From: Pedobacter cryoconitis | GTDB taxonomy: Bacteria; Bacteroidota; Bacteroidia; Sphingobacteriales; Sphingobacteriaceae | Assembly: GCF_014200595.1 (NCBI RefSeq) | Contig: NZ_JACHCG010000001.1 | Coordinates: 1,116,001 to 1,180,000, forward strand | Length of the DNA: 64,000 nucleotides | Reading direction: 5' to 3' | Shown here: positions 33,423 through 42,411 of the stretch, one piece after another | Numbering within the stretch: the stretch's first letter is position 1 | How the letters are laid out: each line of letters starts with the position of its first letter | Position numbers and translations under genes: made by a program | Notes under the pieces: generated by a model | Database searches by the model: none | The model's input: the letters and a program-made list of their open reading frames with translations, nothing else | What the model was told of the DNA's origin: nothing

Positions 33423-33475
33423 TTATAATGTATTTAAAGAATGATTTGAATGCTCATTCTTTAAATACATTATAA
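33423..33475. terminator. Long AT-rich inverted repeat (22-bp stem, 9-nt loop)
   Basis: Arms 33423-33444 and 33454-33475 are perfect reverse complements around the loop TTTGAATGC. It lies 52 bp after the SPFH operon and 41 bp before the next gene. There is no long T-run, so it may be a weak terminator, an mRNA-stabilising hairpin, or a palindromic repeat element. Confidence 0.6.
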
Positions 33476-33516
33476 TTATTTTCATAAATTTACAAACTCA
33501 ATTAAACCGCTGTCAG

Positions 33517-34218
33517 ATGAAAAAGAATACAATTTTACTTGTTTTACTATTTGCATTCACTACTACGTTTGCACAGGTAAAAACACAATATTTTGATGCA
33601 GACTGGAAGCCAGTTGCTAAAGAAGATATGGTCTATTACAGACCTGAGCCTGCTGCTGTAAATGGTAAATATCTCTTTAAAGATTATTATAAATCAGGTA
33701 AGCCTCAATTTGTAGGTTACTCTTTATCTAAAACTGAAGAGAAATTTGATGGGGAAGTTAAATATTATGGAGAGAATGGTAAAATCAGCGGAACATCTGT
33801 ATTCAGAAACGGAGTTTTAAATGGTTCTGTGAAAACATTCTTTGAAGATGGAAGATTGAGACAAGATGCCACTTATAAAGATGGTGAGGAAGAAACTGCT
33901 ACACTTTATACCTACAAAGGGACTGAAATAGAAGGTGTTCCATCTGTCTATGATCTGATTACCATATTTGAGAAAGATGAGCGTGTGAAGCAGATTATTT
34001 ATGATGGTAATCCAAAAGGTATGCGCCAGGAGTCGTTTTTAAACGAAGGTAAAGCAAAGTATTACGGCGCTGATGGAAAGCTTCTGGGAGAGCTGATTTT
34101 CGATTTATATGGGAACCCTAATAATGGGACCATGATCGAATTTGATTTTAATCCAATGAAAGTTTCTGCTACACGTTTTTTCGTGGATGGTCAGGAACAG
34201 GAAAATAAGCAAATCTGA
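33517..34218 (+). CDS. Secreted MORN-repeat (YwqK-like) protein
   Basis: A 233-residue protein with a signal peptide (MKKNTILLVLLFAFTTTFAQ) followed by repeated Tyr/Gly strands of MORN_2 type (YYGENGKISGTSVFRNGVLN; FFEDGRLRQDATYKDGEEE; YYGADGKLLGELIFD). Such proteins are common in Bacteroidota and often annotated as toxin-antitoxin YwqK-like, but no toxin gene is adjacent. A periplasmic or surface scaffold is the safest description. Its own intrinsic terminator follows. Confidence 0.8.
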   Translation: MKKNTILLVLLFAFTTTFAQVKTQYFDADWKPVAKEDMVYYRPEPAAVNGKYLFKDYYKSGKPQFVGYSLSKTEEKFDGEVKYYGENGKISGTSVFRNGVLNGSVKTFFEDGRLRQDATYKDGEEETATLYTYKGTEIEGVPSVYDLITIFEKDERVKQIIYDGNPKGMRQESFLNEGKAKYYGADGKLLGELIFDLYGNPNNGTMIEFDFNPMKVSATRFFVDGQEQENKQI

Positions 34219-34235
34219 TTTATTAAATAAATTAA

Positions 34236-34251
34236 GTTTAAACGGTTAAAC
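34236..34251. promoter_or_regulatory. Imperfect LacI-type operator copy
   Basis: GTTTAAACGGTTAAAC is a near-palindrome with half-sites GTTTAA/TTAAAC, resembling the perfect copy 200 bp downstream. It sits upstream of the terminator of the preceding gene, so its role is uncertain. Confidence 0.35.
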
Positions 34252-34277
34252 AAATAATTCAAAAAATTAGCCAATTG

Positions 34278-34312
34278 CACCCTATTGTATTGAAAATACG
34301 GTAGGGTGTTTT
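34278..34312 (+). terminator. Intrinsic terminator after the MORN-like gene
   Basis: A 13-bp stem with two G-U pairs (CACCCTATTGTAT against ATACGGTAGGGTG, loop TGAAA) is followed by TTTT. Confidence 0.8.
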
Positions 34313-34437
34313 AGTATAGGTAGATTTATATAATCAGGTTAAAATACTTGTCTATTGTGTAATAAAGGTCGATAAATGACCTGTAGCTATTCATATGATA
34401 CGTTGATTTAATAAAAATATATGTTAAATAATTTGTG

Positions 34438-34453
34438 ATTTAAACGTTTAAAT
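34438..34453. promoter_or_regulatory. LacI-family operator upstream of the regulator gene
   Basis: ATTTAAACGTTTAAAT is a perfect 16-bp palindrome with the central CG typical of LacI/GalR operators. It lies 33 bp before the lacI-type start codon, consistent with autoregulation. A related palindrome stands before the transporter genes. Confidence 0.75.
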
Positions 34454-34486
34454 AGAATATTAGCATTCCGAAACTTTGTATGCGCT

Positions 34487-35509
34487 ATGAAAAAGAACAT
34501 TTCAATGAAAGATATTGCCCGGCAACTGGGCGTTTCCACAGCATTGGTATCCTATGTTCTGAATGGCCAGCTGGAAGACAGAATCAATAAAGATACTGCA
34601 CAGAAGATTAAAAAATTAGCTGATGAACTCGGCTACCGGCCTAATCATGTAGCTAAAAGTTTAAAGATTAATAAGACATTGACGATCGGTTTGATCCTGG
34701 CTGATATTTCAAACCCTTTCTCTGCAAGTCTGGCCAGAATTGTGGAAGACGAAGCAAAGAAACATAAGTACACCGTGATTTTTGGCAGTGCCGATGAAAG
34801 CGCTGCTAAATCAGAAGACCTGATCCGTACTTTTATGAGCAGACGTGTTGACGGCTTTATTATCGCGGCACCCGAAGGATCAGAAGAGCTGTTAATTTCC
34901 CTCAAAAAACAAGCTATTCCATTTGTTCTGGTCGATCGCTATTTTCCGGATCTAAACGTGAATACAGTAACCATTAATAATTTTCAGGCTTCCATGGAAG
35001 CGACTAATCATTTACTGGAACAAGGTTTCAGTGAAATTGGAATGATCAATTTAAAAGCAGATCTTTTCCATTTGACAGAACGCTCCAGAGGATATAAAAC
35101 AGCACTCTCTAAAGCTGGCCAGCAAAATGAAGGTAAAAACCTGAAAGTAGTAGAAGAGAAGAATATGATTGAAGAAGTTCATCAGGCTATCAATGAACTT
35201 TTAAATCAGGCAGAGCCTATTCAGGCGATTTTTTTCGGTAACAATAACTTAGCGATTGAAGGATTGATTCACATCCGGAATTTAAATATCCGTATTCCCG
35301 AAGATTTGGCGATCGTATGTTTTGATGAATCTAACGCTTATAACTTATTTTATTGCCCGGTTTCTTATATCAGGCAGCCATTGGACAAATTAGGGCAGGC
35401 TGCGGTTAAACTACTGCTGGAAAACATAGGAAACGAGGAGCGGGGTACAAATAATATGACACTCGAAGCAGAACTGATTATCCAGAAATCATCACAAAAG
35501 TATAATTAA
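34487..35509 (+). CDS. LacI-family transcriptional regulator of the polyol operon
   Basis: A 340-residue regulator with an N-terminal helix-turn-helix (ISMKDIARQLGVSTALVSYV) and hinge (YRPNHVAKSLKINKT), followed by a periplasmic-binding-protein-like effector domain (IGLILADISNPFSASLARIV; RRVDGFIIAAPEG; EDLAIVCFDESNAYNLF). It stands directly upstream of a sugar ABC importer, a polyol dehydrogenase and a fructokinase, and palindromic operators flank it. It presumably represses that operon until the polyol or a derivative binds. Confidence 0.94.
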   Translation: MKKNISMKDIARQLGVSTALVSYVLNGQLEDRINKDTAQKIKKLADELGYRPNHVAKSLKINKTLTIGLILADISNPFSASLARIVEDEAKKHKYTVIFGSADESAAKSEDLIRTFMSRRVDGFIIAAPEGSEELLISLKKQAIPFVLVDRYFPDLNVNTVTINNFQASMEATNHLLEQGFSEIGMINLKADLFHLTERSRGYKTALSKAGQQNEGKNLKVVEEKNMIEEVHQAINELLNQAEPIQAIFFGNNNLAIEGLIHIRNLNIRIPEDLAIVCFDESNAYNLFYCPVSYIRQPLDKLGQAAVKLLLENIGNEERGTNNMTLEAELIIQKSSQKYN

Positions 35510-35551
35510 TAATAGGTTGATAACCTGTTGTTTAAAAATAGTTTAATTTTA

Positions 35552-35565
35552 TTTAATCGATTAAA
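35552..35565. promoter_or_regulatory. LacI-family operator upstream of the ABC importer
   Basis: TTTAATCGATTAAA is a perfect 14-bp palindrome with the central CG and the same TTTAA/TTAAA arms as the copy before the regulator gene. It lies 53 bp upstream of the binding-protein gene, where it could control the catabolic genes. Confidence 0.7.
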
Positions 35566-35618
35566 CTAATTATAGATAAAAGAGTAAGTAAAACTGATGC
35601 TAACCAAATAAACCCCAT

Positions 35619-36641
35619 ATGAAAATCAAAGAGTTTAAACATGTACTGCCCCTCATTTTTGCCCTGAGCATGTTGTTCCTGACCAGCTGTAATCCTGAGC
35701 AAAAAGCGAATACAAAATTACAACCCGCATTGGTAAGCAAGAAAGATCTGTCTGAGGTTAAAGCAGGCTATTGTTCCCCTTCACTGAATGCTTCATTTTA
35801 TGTTGCTTTATCAAAAGCCGTTCAAAGTAATGTGGAAGCGTATGGAATGAAATTTATTGCGGTAGATGGACAAGGAGATATTACCAAACAGATAACCGGA
35901 ATAGAAGATATGGTTGCCAAAGGCGTTAAAGTTTTAATTATCAATCCGATTGATCCTAAAGCATTGGTGTCTACGATCAATGCTGCAACGCAAGCTGGAG
36001 TCGCCGTATTTATCCTGGACAGCTACATAGATCCCTCAGCGCATTATGTGTCTTCAGTCTTCGCTAATAATACTTTAAACGGCGAATTGGTTGGAGAATG
36101 GGTGGTAGCTCAAATGGGCAGTCAAAAGATCAATGCGGCCATTATCAGTGGTAATCAGGGGAACCAGGCTGGTAAAGAAAAACGTATGGGCTTTATGAGT
36201 GGTCTTGCTGAAGGGCAGCTGAGAACCAAAGGAAAAACAGATTTCACGATTACAGCTCAGGGATGGGGTGGATGGGAGAATAATGAAGGTCTGAAAGCAA
36301 TGGAGGATATACTTTCTGCGCATCCTGAAATTAATGTGCTCATGGCAGAAAACGATGCAATGGCTATTGGTGCTTTAAGAGCAGTTGAAGAACTGGGTAA
36401 GAAAACCAATATTATGGTAGCCAGTTTTGATGGACAAAAGGAAGCACTCAAACTGATTAAACAGGGTAAATATGGCGTCTCTGCTTTGAATAGCCCGAAC
36501 AGACTGGGAAAACTGGTCGTTGAATCTGCTGTACGTTATTTAAACGGAGACCGGTACCTGGATAAGGTCATGTATACACAATCCTTATTAATTGATAAAA
36601 ATAATGTGGCTCAGTTTTACGATCCAAAAGCAAACTTTTAA
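35619..36641 (+). CDS. CUT2-type sugar-binding lipoprotein of ABC importer
   Basis: A 340-residue ribose-type binding protein (Peripla_BP_4) with a lipoprotein signal (LIFALSMLFLTSC, Cys24). The first lobe has YCSPSLNASFYVALSKAVQS and ITGIEDMVAKGVKVLIINPI; the second has NAAIISGNQGNQAGKEKRMG and EINVLMAENDAMAIGALRAV. It captures the substrate for the ATPase and permease that follow; its stop codon overlaps the next start (TAATG). Substrate is probably a sugar alcohol given the downstream enzymes. Confidence 0.93.
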   Translation: MKIKEFKHVLPLIFALSMLFLTSCNPEQKANTKLQPALVSKKDLSEVKAGYCSPSLNASFYVALSKAVQSNVEAYGMKFIAVDGQGDITKQITGIEDMVAKGVKVLIINPIDPKALVSTINAATQAGVAVFILDSYIDPSAHYVSSVFANNTLNGELVGEWVVAQMGSQKINAAIISGNQGNQAGKEKRMGFMSGLAEGQLRTKGKTDFTITAQGWGGWENNEGLKAMEDILSAHPEINVLMAENDAMAIGALRAVEELGKKTNIMVASFDGQKEALKLIKQGKYGVSALNSPNRLGKLVVESAVRYLNGDRYLDKVMYTQSLLIDKNNVAQFYDPKANF

Positions 36642-38143
36642 TGGAAAATATAAGTTTAGTAAACCGCGTTGAGTTAAGAAACATAGCGAAATCTTTTGGT
36701 GGTATTTCTGCATTAAAAGATGTAACTCTTAAAGCGATGCCCGGAGAAATTCATGCATTAATGGGTGAAAACGGAGCTGGTAAATCAACATTGATGAAGA
36801 TTCTTTCTGGTGTTCATCAAAAGGATAAAGGACAGATTTTTATAGATGGGGAAGAAGCCCATATCAAGAATACTTATGATAGTAAACAACTGGGAATTGG
36901 TATCATTTACCAGGAATTCTCTTTGGTACCCGAACTCTCGGTAGCTGAAAATATATTCCTGAACAGACTAGGTGAAAATGGTTCCTGGCTGAAGTTTGAT
37001 AAACTGAAAAAAGATGCAGGTCAGCTGATTGAAAGTATTGGTTTTAACATTGATCCGGCTGTAAAAGTAAGCAGTTTAAGTATCGCACAGCAACAAGTGG
37101 TCGAAATAGCAAAAGCCCTTTCTGAAAATGTGAAAGTTCTGATTCTGGATGAACCCTCTGCTGTATTGGGCCCCACAGAAGTACAGAAATTATTTGATAC
37201 TTTATTTAAATTAAAAAGTGAAGGTGTAGCCATTATCTTCATTTCCCACCATTTAAGTGAAATCTTTCAGATTGCTGACCGGGTGACTGTGATTAAAGAC
37301 GGTGCTTCCAGTGAAACATTGGATGTAGCCAGTACCAATAAGGATGCGATTATCAAAATGATGCTTGGCAGAACTTTAAATGCCATGTTTCCACCAAGGG
37401 CAACCGTAATTGGTCAGGAAGTATTAAGGGTAGAAGAGATTAGCATTGCCAATAAAGTAAAAGGAGTTTCTTTTGCTGTGAAAGAAGGGGAAGTTCTTGG
37501 AATTGCAGGTTTGGTTGGCAGCGGGAGAACAGAAACAATCAGAGCAGTTTTTGCCGCAGATCAGCGTTCTGGTGGTGATATTTTTATGTATGGAAAGAAA
37601 ATGAACTTTCATTCTCCAAGCGATGCCGTTAAACACGGAATCGGAATGGTACCTGAAGACCGGAAATTGCAGGGCGTGATTCTTTCTCTGCCAATTAAAC
37701 AAAACATCAGCCTGACTAATTTTAAAGATATCTCGAATGTTTCGGGTTTTATCAATGCTGATAAAGAAACAGATCAAACCGATGATCTGATAAAAAAGCT
37801 GGTGATCAAAGCACTTAGCGGAAATCTGGCAGCGGGAAAATTAAGCGGAGGAAACCAGCAGAAAGTTGTTTTGGCAAAATGGTTGAATACCAACTGTAAG
37901 GTAATGATCATTGATGAGCCGACAAGAGGTGTGGATGTGGGCGCTAAAGTAGAAATCTATACGCTCATTAACGAACTGTCCAGACAAGGGGTAGCTACCA
38001 TTGTCATTTCTTCTGAAACCGCAGAACTGATGGGGATCTGTGACCGCATCCTGGTGATGCGGGAAGGGAAAGTACATGGAGAGCTGGACAAAACAGAATT
38101 TACAGAAGAAAATATTCTGAGGCTTTCTATCGGCGCACAATAA
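36641..38143 (+). CDS. CUT2-type sugar ABC transporter ATPase (RbsA-like)
   Basis: A 500-residue duplicated ATPase. The first half has Walker A GENGAGKST, signature LSIAQQQVVEIAKAL and Walker B VLILDEPSAVL. The second half has a degenerate Walker A (GLVGSGRTE), the signature LSGGNQQKVVLAKWL and Walker B VMIIDEPTRGVD. This asymmetry is normal for RbsA/MglA/XylG proteins. It energises import through the permease encoded 37 bp downstream. Confidence 0.95.
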   Translation: MENISLVNRVELRNIAKSFGGISALKDVTLKAMPGEIHALMGENGAGKSTLMKILSGVHQKDKGQIFIDGEEAHIKNTYDSKQLGIGIIYQEFSLVPELSVAENIFLNRLGENGSWLKFDKLKKDAGQLIESIGFNIDPAVKVSSLSIAQQQVVEIAKALSENVKVLILDEPSAVLGPTEVQKLFDTLFKLKSEGVAIIFISHHLSEIFQIADRVTVIKDGASSETLDVASTNKDAIIKMMLGRTLNAMFPPRATVIGQEVLRVEEISIANKVKGVSFAVKEGEVLGIAGLVGSGRTETIRAVFAADQRSGGDIFMYGKKMNFHSPSDAVKHGIGMVPEDRKLQGVILSLPIKQNISLTNFKDISNVSGFINADKETDQTDDLIKKLVIKALSGNLAAGKLSGGNQQKVVLAKWLNTNCKVMIIDEPTRGVDVGAKVEIYTLINELSRQGVATIVISSETAELMGICDRILVMREGKVHGELDKTEFTEENILRLSIGAQ

Positions 38144-38180
38144 CCCTTAAAGAAATCACCTGATTAATCTCAAAAAAACT

Positions 38181-39125
38181 ATGGAAACAACTTTAAAAAA
38201 TCCTGTTCAATTTATAATTAAACACAATACAATTGTTATTTTTCTACTGATGTTATTGGTGTCGGCCATGGTATCAGATGCCTTTTTTACAGCCAATAAC
38301 CTTTCCAATTTAATCAGGCAATTAGCCCCGGTTGGGATTGTAAGTATGGGGATGTTGCTCGTTATTTTAACGGGAGGGATAGACCTTTCTGTAGGCTCAG
38401 TAGTGGCCATGACAGGCGTATTAATCGCTTTGTTTTCACAATCGATGCCCCTTCCAATTGCCATTGCAGCCGCTCTTGCTGCGGGTATTCTGGCTGGAGG
38501 AATTTCAGGTTACCTGGTTTCTTATCAAAAAATGGCTCCTTTTATTGCTACACTAGCCTTAATGACTATGGTTAGAGGCTGCGGGTTTATCTTCTCCAAA
38601 GGTGCCCCGGTTATGGTAGACGATCATGCGGCCGCTTTAACCGATTTTGGAAGCGGACATTTATCAGGCATTCCAAACCCGGCGATTGTATTGTTTATTG
38701 TATTTGCCATTACCTCTATTTTACTCAAATACAATGTGTTTGGAAGGATATTGATTGCGATAGGAAGTAATGAAGAAGCGGTACACTTATCAGGGATCAG
38801 AGTCCCACTCTACAAATTCAGTGTTTATGCCATAACAGGTGGCCTGGCTGCATTGGCTGGTATTATCAGTACGGCAAGAACCTCTGTGGGCTCACCAAAT
38901 TTAGGAGTAGGCATGGAGCTGGATGTTATTGCGGCCGTTGTGATTGGCGGTACCAGTTTAAAAGGGGGTAAGGGGTCTGCTGTCAATACATTTCTGGGGG
39001 TATTGATTTTAGGAATGATGGGGAACGTTATGAACTTACTGGACATCACCTCTTACTCTCAGCAAATCATTAAAGGACTAATTATTATTTTGGCAGTATT
39101 GCTGCAAAGATTTCAGGACAAATAA
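38181..39125 (+). CDS. CUT2-type sugar ABC transporter permease (RbsC-like)
   Basis: A 314-residue inner-membrane protein with about eight to ten hydrophobic segments and family motifs GGIDLSVGSVVAMTGVLIAL and the conserved loop IGSNEEAVHLSGIRV. The C-terminal stretch AAVVIGGTSLKGGKGS is typical of RbsC. It forms the channel of the importer and is followed after 3 bp by the polyol dehydrogenase gene. Confidence 0.95.
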   Translation: METTLKNPVQFIIKHNTIVIFLLMLLVSAMVSDAFFTANNLSNLIRQLAPVGIVSMGMLLVILTGGIDLSVGSVVAMTGVLIALFSQSMPLPIAIAAALAAGILAGGISGYLVSYQKMAPFIATLALMTMVRGCGFIFSKGAPVMVDDHAAALTDFGSGHLSGIPNPAIVLFIVFAITSILLKYNVFGRILIAIGSNEEAVHLSGIRVPLYKFSVYAITGGLAALAGIISTARTSVGSPNLGVGMELDVIAAVVIGGTSLKGGKGSAVNTFLGVLILGMMGNVMNLLDITSYSQQIIKGLIIILAVLLQRFQDK

Positions 39126-39128
39126 ATT

Positions 39129-40607
39129 ATGGAACAAAAAGCTATAAAATTAAACGCTAAAAACTTATCCTCACTGCCTAAAGAAGTGAGCGTTCCCGCT
39201 TATGACAGAAGTAAGGTGAAAACAGGAATTGTGCACGTCGGCATTGGTGGTTTTCACAGAGCGCATCAGGCCTTTTATACCGATCAGTTATTGGCGGAGC
39301 ATGGGGTAACAGACTGGGGGATTTGTGGTATCGCTTTGCTGGATCACGATAAACGAATTTATGATACATTGGTTGATCAGGATGGGTTATATAACCTGAT
39401 GATTACAGCAGCTGACGGAACAACACATACAAAGGTAATCGGTTCTATCGTCGAATATCTGTTTGCGCCAGAAAACCCGGATGCAGTAATAGAGAAAATG
39501 GCACATCCTGATGTAAAGATTATTACCTTGACTATTACAGAAGGTGGCTATAATTTTAACCCTGCTACGGGTAAGTTTATGCCAGAGAACCCTGCCATCC
39601 AGGCTGATATTGTAAATCCGGAAAAACCGGATACTATATTCGGATACCTTACACAGGCGATCAAACGAAGAAAAGAACGTGGTCTGAAGGGTATAACGAT
39701 ACAATCCTGCGATAATATTCAGCAAAATGGAGTGGTGGCTAAAGAGATGCTTCAGGCTTACATTACCTTGGCGGCGCCCGGATTATTAAACTGGGTTAAA
39801 GAAAATATTTCTTTCCCCAATGCCATGGTAGACAGGATTACACCGGTAACTTCGCAAGAAGCAATCGATTTATTAGACACACAATTTGGCATAGCTGATG
39901 CATGGCCAGTAGTTTGTGAACCCTTTTGCCAATGGATTATTGAGGATGATTTTATCAATGGCCGGCCAGACTGGAACCTGGTGGGCGCGCAATTTGTGAA
40001 AGATGTGCATCCTTACGAGAAAATGAAGATCCGGTTAGTGAATGGAGGGCATGTAGCTTTAGGGTTTACAGGATATCTGAACGGTTATACTTTTGTCTAT
40101 GAAACCATGGCTGACCCTGTGTTTTTTAACTTCGTCAAGGATTTTCTGGATGAGGAAGCGACGCCAATTCTGGATGAAGTGCCGGGCATAGACGTTGAAG
40201 AATACAAGAAAACCCTGATGCAGCGCTTCTCAAATCCTTATATCAAAGATCAGCTGACCCGGATTTTCTCTGAGAGTTCAGCAAAAATCCCTAAGTTTTT
40301 AATGCCAACTATCAATGATCAGTTAGTTAAAGGTGTATCTTTAAAGAGAGCAGCCTTGATTCTGGCCGCATGGTGCCATTATTTAGAAAAGACTGCAATT
40401 AAAGAAGTTCAGGATGAAATGAAACAACTGCTGATCAAAGAAGCAACTGAATCTATTAAGGGTGATCCGCTGGCTTTTTTGAAAATAGCCTCCATTTTTG
40501 GTGACATAGCGGAAAAAGAAGAATTCGCCTTTCAATATCTGCTCTTTTTAAATGGCGTCCGCAAAGAAGGTGTGGCAAAAGTAATCAATACAATTGACCA
40601 ATATTAA
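39129..40607 (+). CDS. Mannitol-type long-chain polyol dehydrogenase
   Basis: A 492-residue member of the polyol-specific long-chain dehydrogenases, which oxidise mannitol, arabitol or related polyols (or reduce fructuronate) with NAD(P). The Rossmann start is IVHVGIGGFHRAHQAFYTD. The catalytic pattern K-x4-N-x2-H is present as Lys300, Asn305 and His308 (KIRLVNGGH). It is flanked by a sugar importer and a fructokinase, so mannitol to fructose (or sorbitol-like chemistry) is the most economical reading. Fructuronate reductase or tagaturonate reductase is less likely given the kinase next door. Confidence 0.9.
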   Translation: MEQKAIKLNAKNLSSLPKEVSVPAYDRSKVKTGIVHVGIGGFHRAHQAFYTDQLLAEHGVTDWGICGIALLDHDKRIYDTLVDQDGLYNLMITAADGTTHTKVIGSIVEYLFAPENPDAVIEKMAHPDVKIITLTITEGGYNFNPATGKFMPENPAIQADIVNPEKPDTIFGYLTQAIKRRKERGLKGITIQSCDNIQQNGVVAKEMLQAYITLAAPGLLNWVKENISFPNAMVDRITPVTSQEAIDLLDTQFGIADAWPVVCEPFCQWIIEDDFINGRPDWNLVGAQFVKDVHPYEKMKIRLVNGGHVALGFTGYLNGYTFVYETMADPVFFNFVKDFLDEEATPILDEVPGIDVEEYKKTLMQRFSNPYIKDQLTRIFSESSAKIPKFLMPTINDQLVKGVSLKRAALILAAWCHYLEKTAIKEVQDEMKQLLIKEATESIKGDPLAFLKIASIFGDIAEKEEFAFQYLLFLNGVRKEGVAKVINTIDQY

Positions 40608-40613
40608 CGAGAT

Positions 40614-41555
40614 ATGAACAGGAAAAATAGTCTTCAGGTAGTATGTTTTGGCGAGGTATTGTGGGACAACTTTCCATCTGGTAAAAAGCCCGGTGGTGCG
40701 GTCATGAATGTGGCCTATCACTTAAAAAACCTTGGCGTAAACAGTCATTTAATCAGCAGGGTGGGTTCTGACCAGAATGGGACAGAACTTATGCAGGTGA
40801 TGAAAGATTCGGGTGTAGACACCACATTTGTCCAGTTGGATCAGGTACATAAAACCTCTACAGTGGAGGTCACAACGGATCAGGATAATGAAGTTCGTTA
40901 TGAGATTGTCAAGCCTGTGGCCTGGGATTATATCACCTTTGAAAATCCGCATATCCGTTTAGTGGCACAAGCCGATGCAATTGTTTACGGAAGTTTATCC
41001 GGTCGCTGCGAAACGAGCAGGGAGACGCTGGCACAATTGTTAGCGCTGGCCTCCTATAAAGTGATGGACGTTAATCTGCGTGCTCCTGATTATGAACCCG
41101 AATATATTGCTGCCCTGCTGCACCAAACGGATTTGCTTAAATTAAATCTGGAAGAACTCACGATTATCAGTGACTGGTTCAGTAAGGATTGTCAAACAGA
41201 AACAGCGCGTATAGAACTCCTTAGAAACAAATTTGATATTCCTGAGATTGTGGTCACAAAAGGCAGTAAAGGAGCCTCTTACTATGGAGATCAGACCGAA
41301 CATCACTGGTCGGCTTATGCGATTCAGGTAGCGGATACTGTAGGTAGCGGCGACTCCTTTTTAGCAGGGTTACTGGCTATGAAACTATCAAATGAATATA
41401 TTAATGATACTTTAGATTTTGCAGTCGGGCTCAGCGCTTTTATCACTACCAAAGCAGGAGCATGCCCGCCTTACAAAATAGCAGACGTAAACAAATTTAT
41501 CAGGACTTATAAAAAAGAATGGAGTGTGGATCGCTGGCCGAATCCTGCGCTATAA
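40614..41555 (+). CDS. PfkB-family carbohydrate kinase, probable fructokinase
   Basis: A 313-residue ribokinase-family enzyme. It opens with VVCFGEVLWDNFPSGKKPGG and AVMNVAYHLKNLGVNSHLIS, and has the C-terminal PfkB signature VADTVGSGDSFLAGLLA with the catalytic Asp in GSGDS. It lies 6 bp after the polyol dehydrogenase, so phosphorylation of the ketose product (fructose to fructose 6-phosphate) is the likely role. It is the last gene of the operon, which ends at a strong terminator. Confidence 0.9.
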   Translation: MNRKNSLQVVCFGEVLWDNFPSGKKPGGAVMNVAYHLKNLGVNSHLISRVGSDQNGTELMQVMKDSGVDTTFVQLDQVHKTSTVEVTTDQDNEVRYEIVKPVAWDYITFENPHIRLVAQADAIVYGSLSGRCETSRETLAQLLALASYKVMDVNLRAPDYEPEYIAALLHQTDLLKLNLEELTIISDWFSKDCQTETARIELLRNKFDIPEIVVTKGSKGASYYGDQTEHHWSAYAIQVADTVGSGDSFLAGLLAMKLSNEYINDTLDFAVGLSAFITTKAGACPPYKIADVNKFIRTYKKEWSVDRWPNPAL

Positions 41556-41577
41556 AAATTTCTTTCAGTTTTGACAT

Positions 41578-41609
41578 AAAAAAAGCAGCCCGATAAGCTG
41601 CTTTTTTTT
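41578..41609. terminator. Bidirectional intrinsic terminator
   Basis: A 12-bp perfect inverted repeat (seven A plus GCAGC, complement GCTGC plus T-run; loop CCGATAA) lies between the converging fructokinase and EF-P genes. Confidence 0.92.
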
Positions 41610-41636
41610 AAAGAATATAATAAACCATCAGGATGG

Positions 41637-42197
41637 TTATTTTACACGTTCAACGTATTCACCCGTACGTGTGTCTATTTTTACTTTATCACCTTCGTTC
41701 ACAAATAAAGGAACTTTGATTTCAAAACCAATTTCTGTAGTTGCATATTTTAATGCACCAGAAGAAGTATCTCCTTTAACAGCTGGTTCAGCATAAGTAA
41801 TCGCTAATTCCACAAAGTTTGGTGCCTGAGCCATAATAGGTTCTTCACTTTCAAAAGAAACGATAACATCCATTCCTTCTTTGATAAACTTCGCAGCCGG
41901 GCCGAATAAGGCTTTAGCAACGCTGAACTGCTCAAAAGTAACGTTATCCATAACTACAAAGTAGTCACCTTCTTCATATAAATATTGGAAATCACTGGTC
42001 TCTACACGGCAAATTTCAACCTGCTCGTCAGTTGCTAAACGGGCCTCTACAATTTTCCCGGTTTTAATATTACGAAACTTTCCTAAGTAGAAAGCTCCAC
42101 CTTTACCTGGTGTACGATGCAGGATTTCTGTAACTGTTACCAATTCGCCGTTGAAACGTAAAATATTTCCTACTTTGATTTCGGATGCCTTTGCCAT
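41637..42197 (-). CDS. efp: Translation elongation factor P
   Basis: A 186-residue EF-P with the usual three beta-barrel domains. It relieves ribosome stalling at polyproline. Domain I carries the tip loop RTPGKGGAF with Lys32 at the modification position. Domain II has YEEGDYFVVMDNVTFEQFSV, and the C-terminal part ends VDTRTGEYVERVK, as usual in Bacteroidota. It is not the YeiP paralogue. It stands alone, convergent to the polyol operon. A -7-like element (TATATTTG on the minus strand, 42223-42230) lies about 26 bp upstream of the start. Confidence 0.96.
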   Translation of the reverse strand: MAKASEIKVGNILRFNGELVTVTEILHRTPGKGGAFYLGKFRNIKTGKIVEARLATDEQVEICRVETSDFQYLYEEGDYFVVMDNVTFEQFSVAKALFGPAAKFIKEGMDVIVSFESEEPIMAQAPNFVELAITYAEPAVKGDTSSGALKYATTEIGFEIKVPLFVNEGDKVKIDTRTGEYVERVK

Positions 42198-42411
42198 AAA
42201 ATATAGTTGTAAAATTTGAGTTCAAATATATGTGCTTTTTTTGTGTATTTATAGTTCAATTCATAACATCTTATCGTTTCTTACTCACAAAACCATCATT
42301 CAATAGTATATTTTAATTTAAAACATTTCATAAAACGGTTTGTTCTGGTTGCAAATTAGCTAAAAAGAGCCTGCCTCTTATAGCTAACCACCAACGTTAA
42401 AACGTCGAATT

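Noticed and set aside
33517..34218. Toxin-antitoxin component
   Set aside because: Annotation as YwqK-like antitoxin is common for MORN-type proteins, but this one has a signal peptide and no adjacent toxin.
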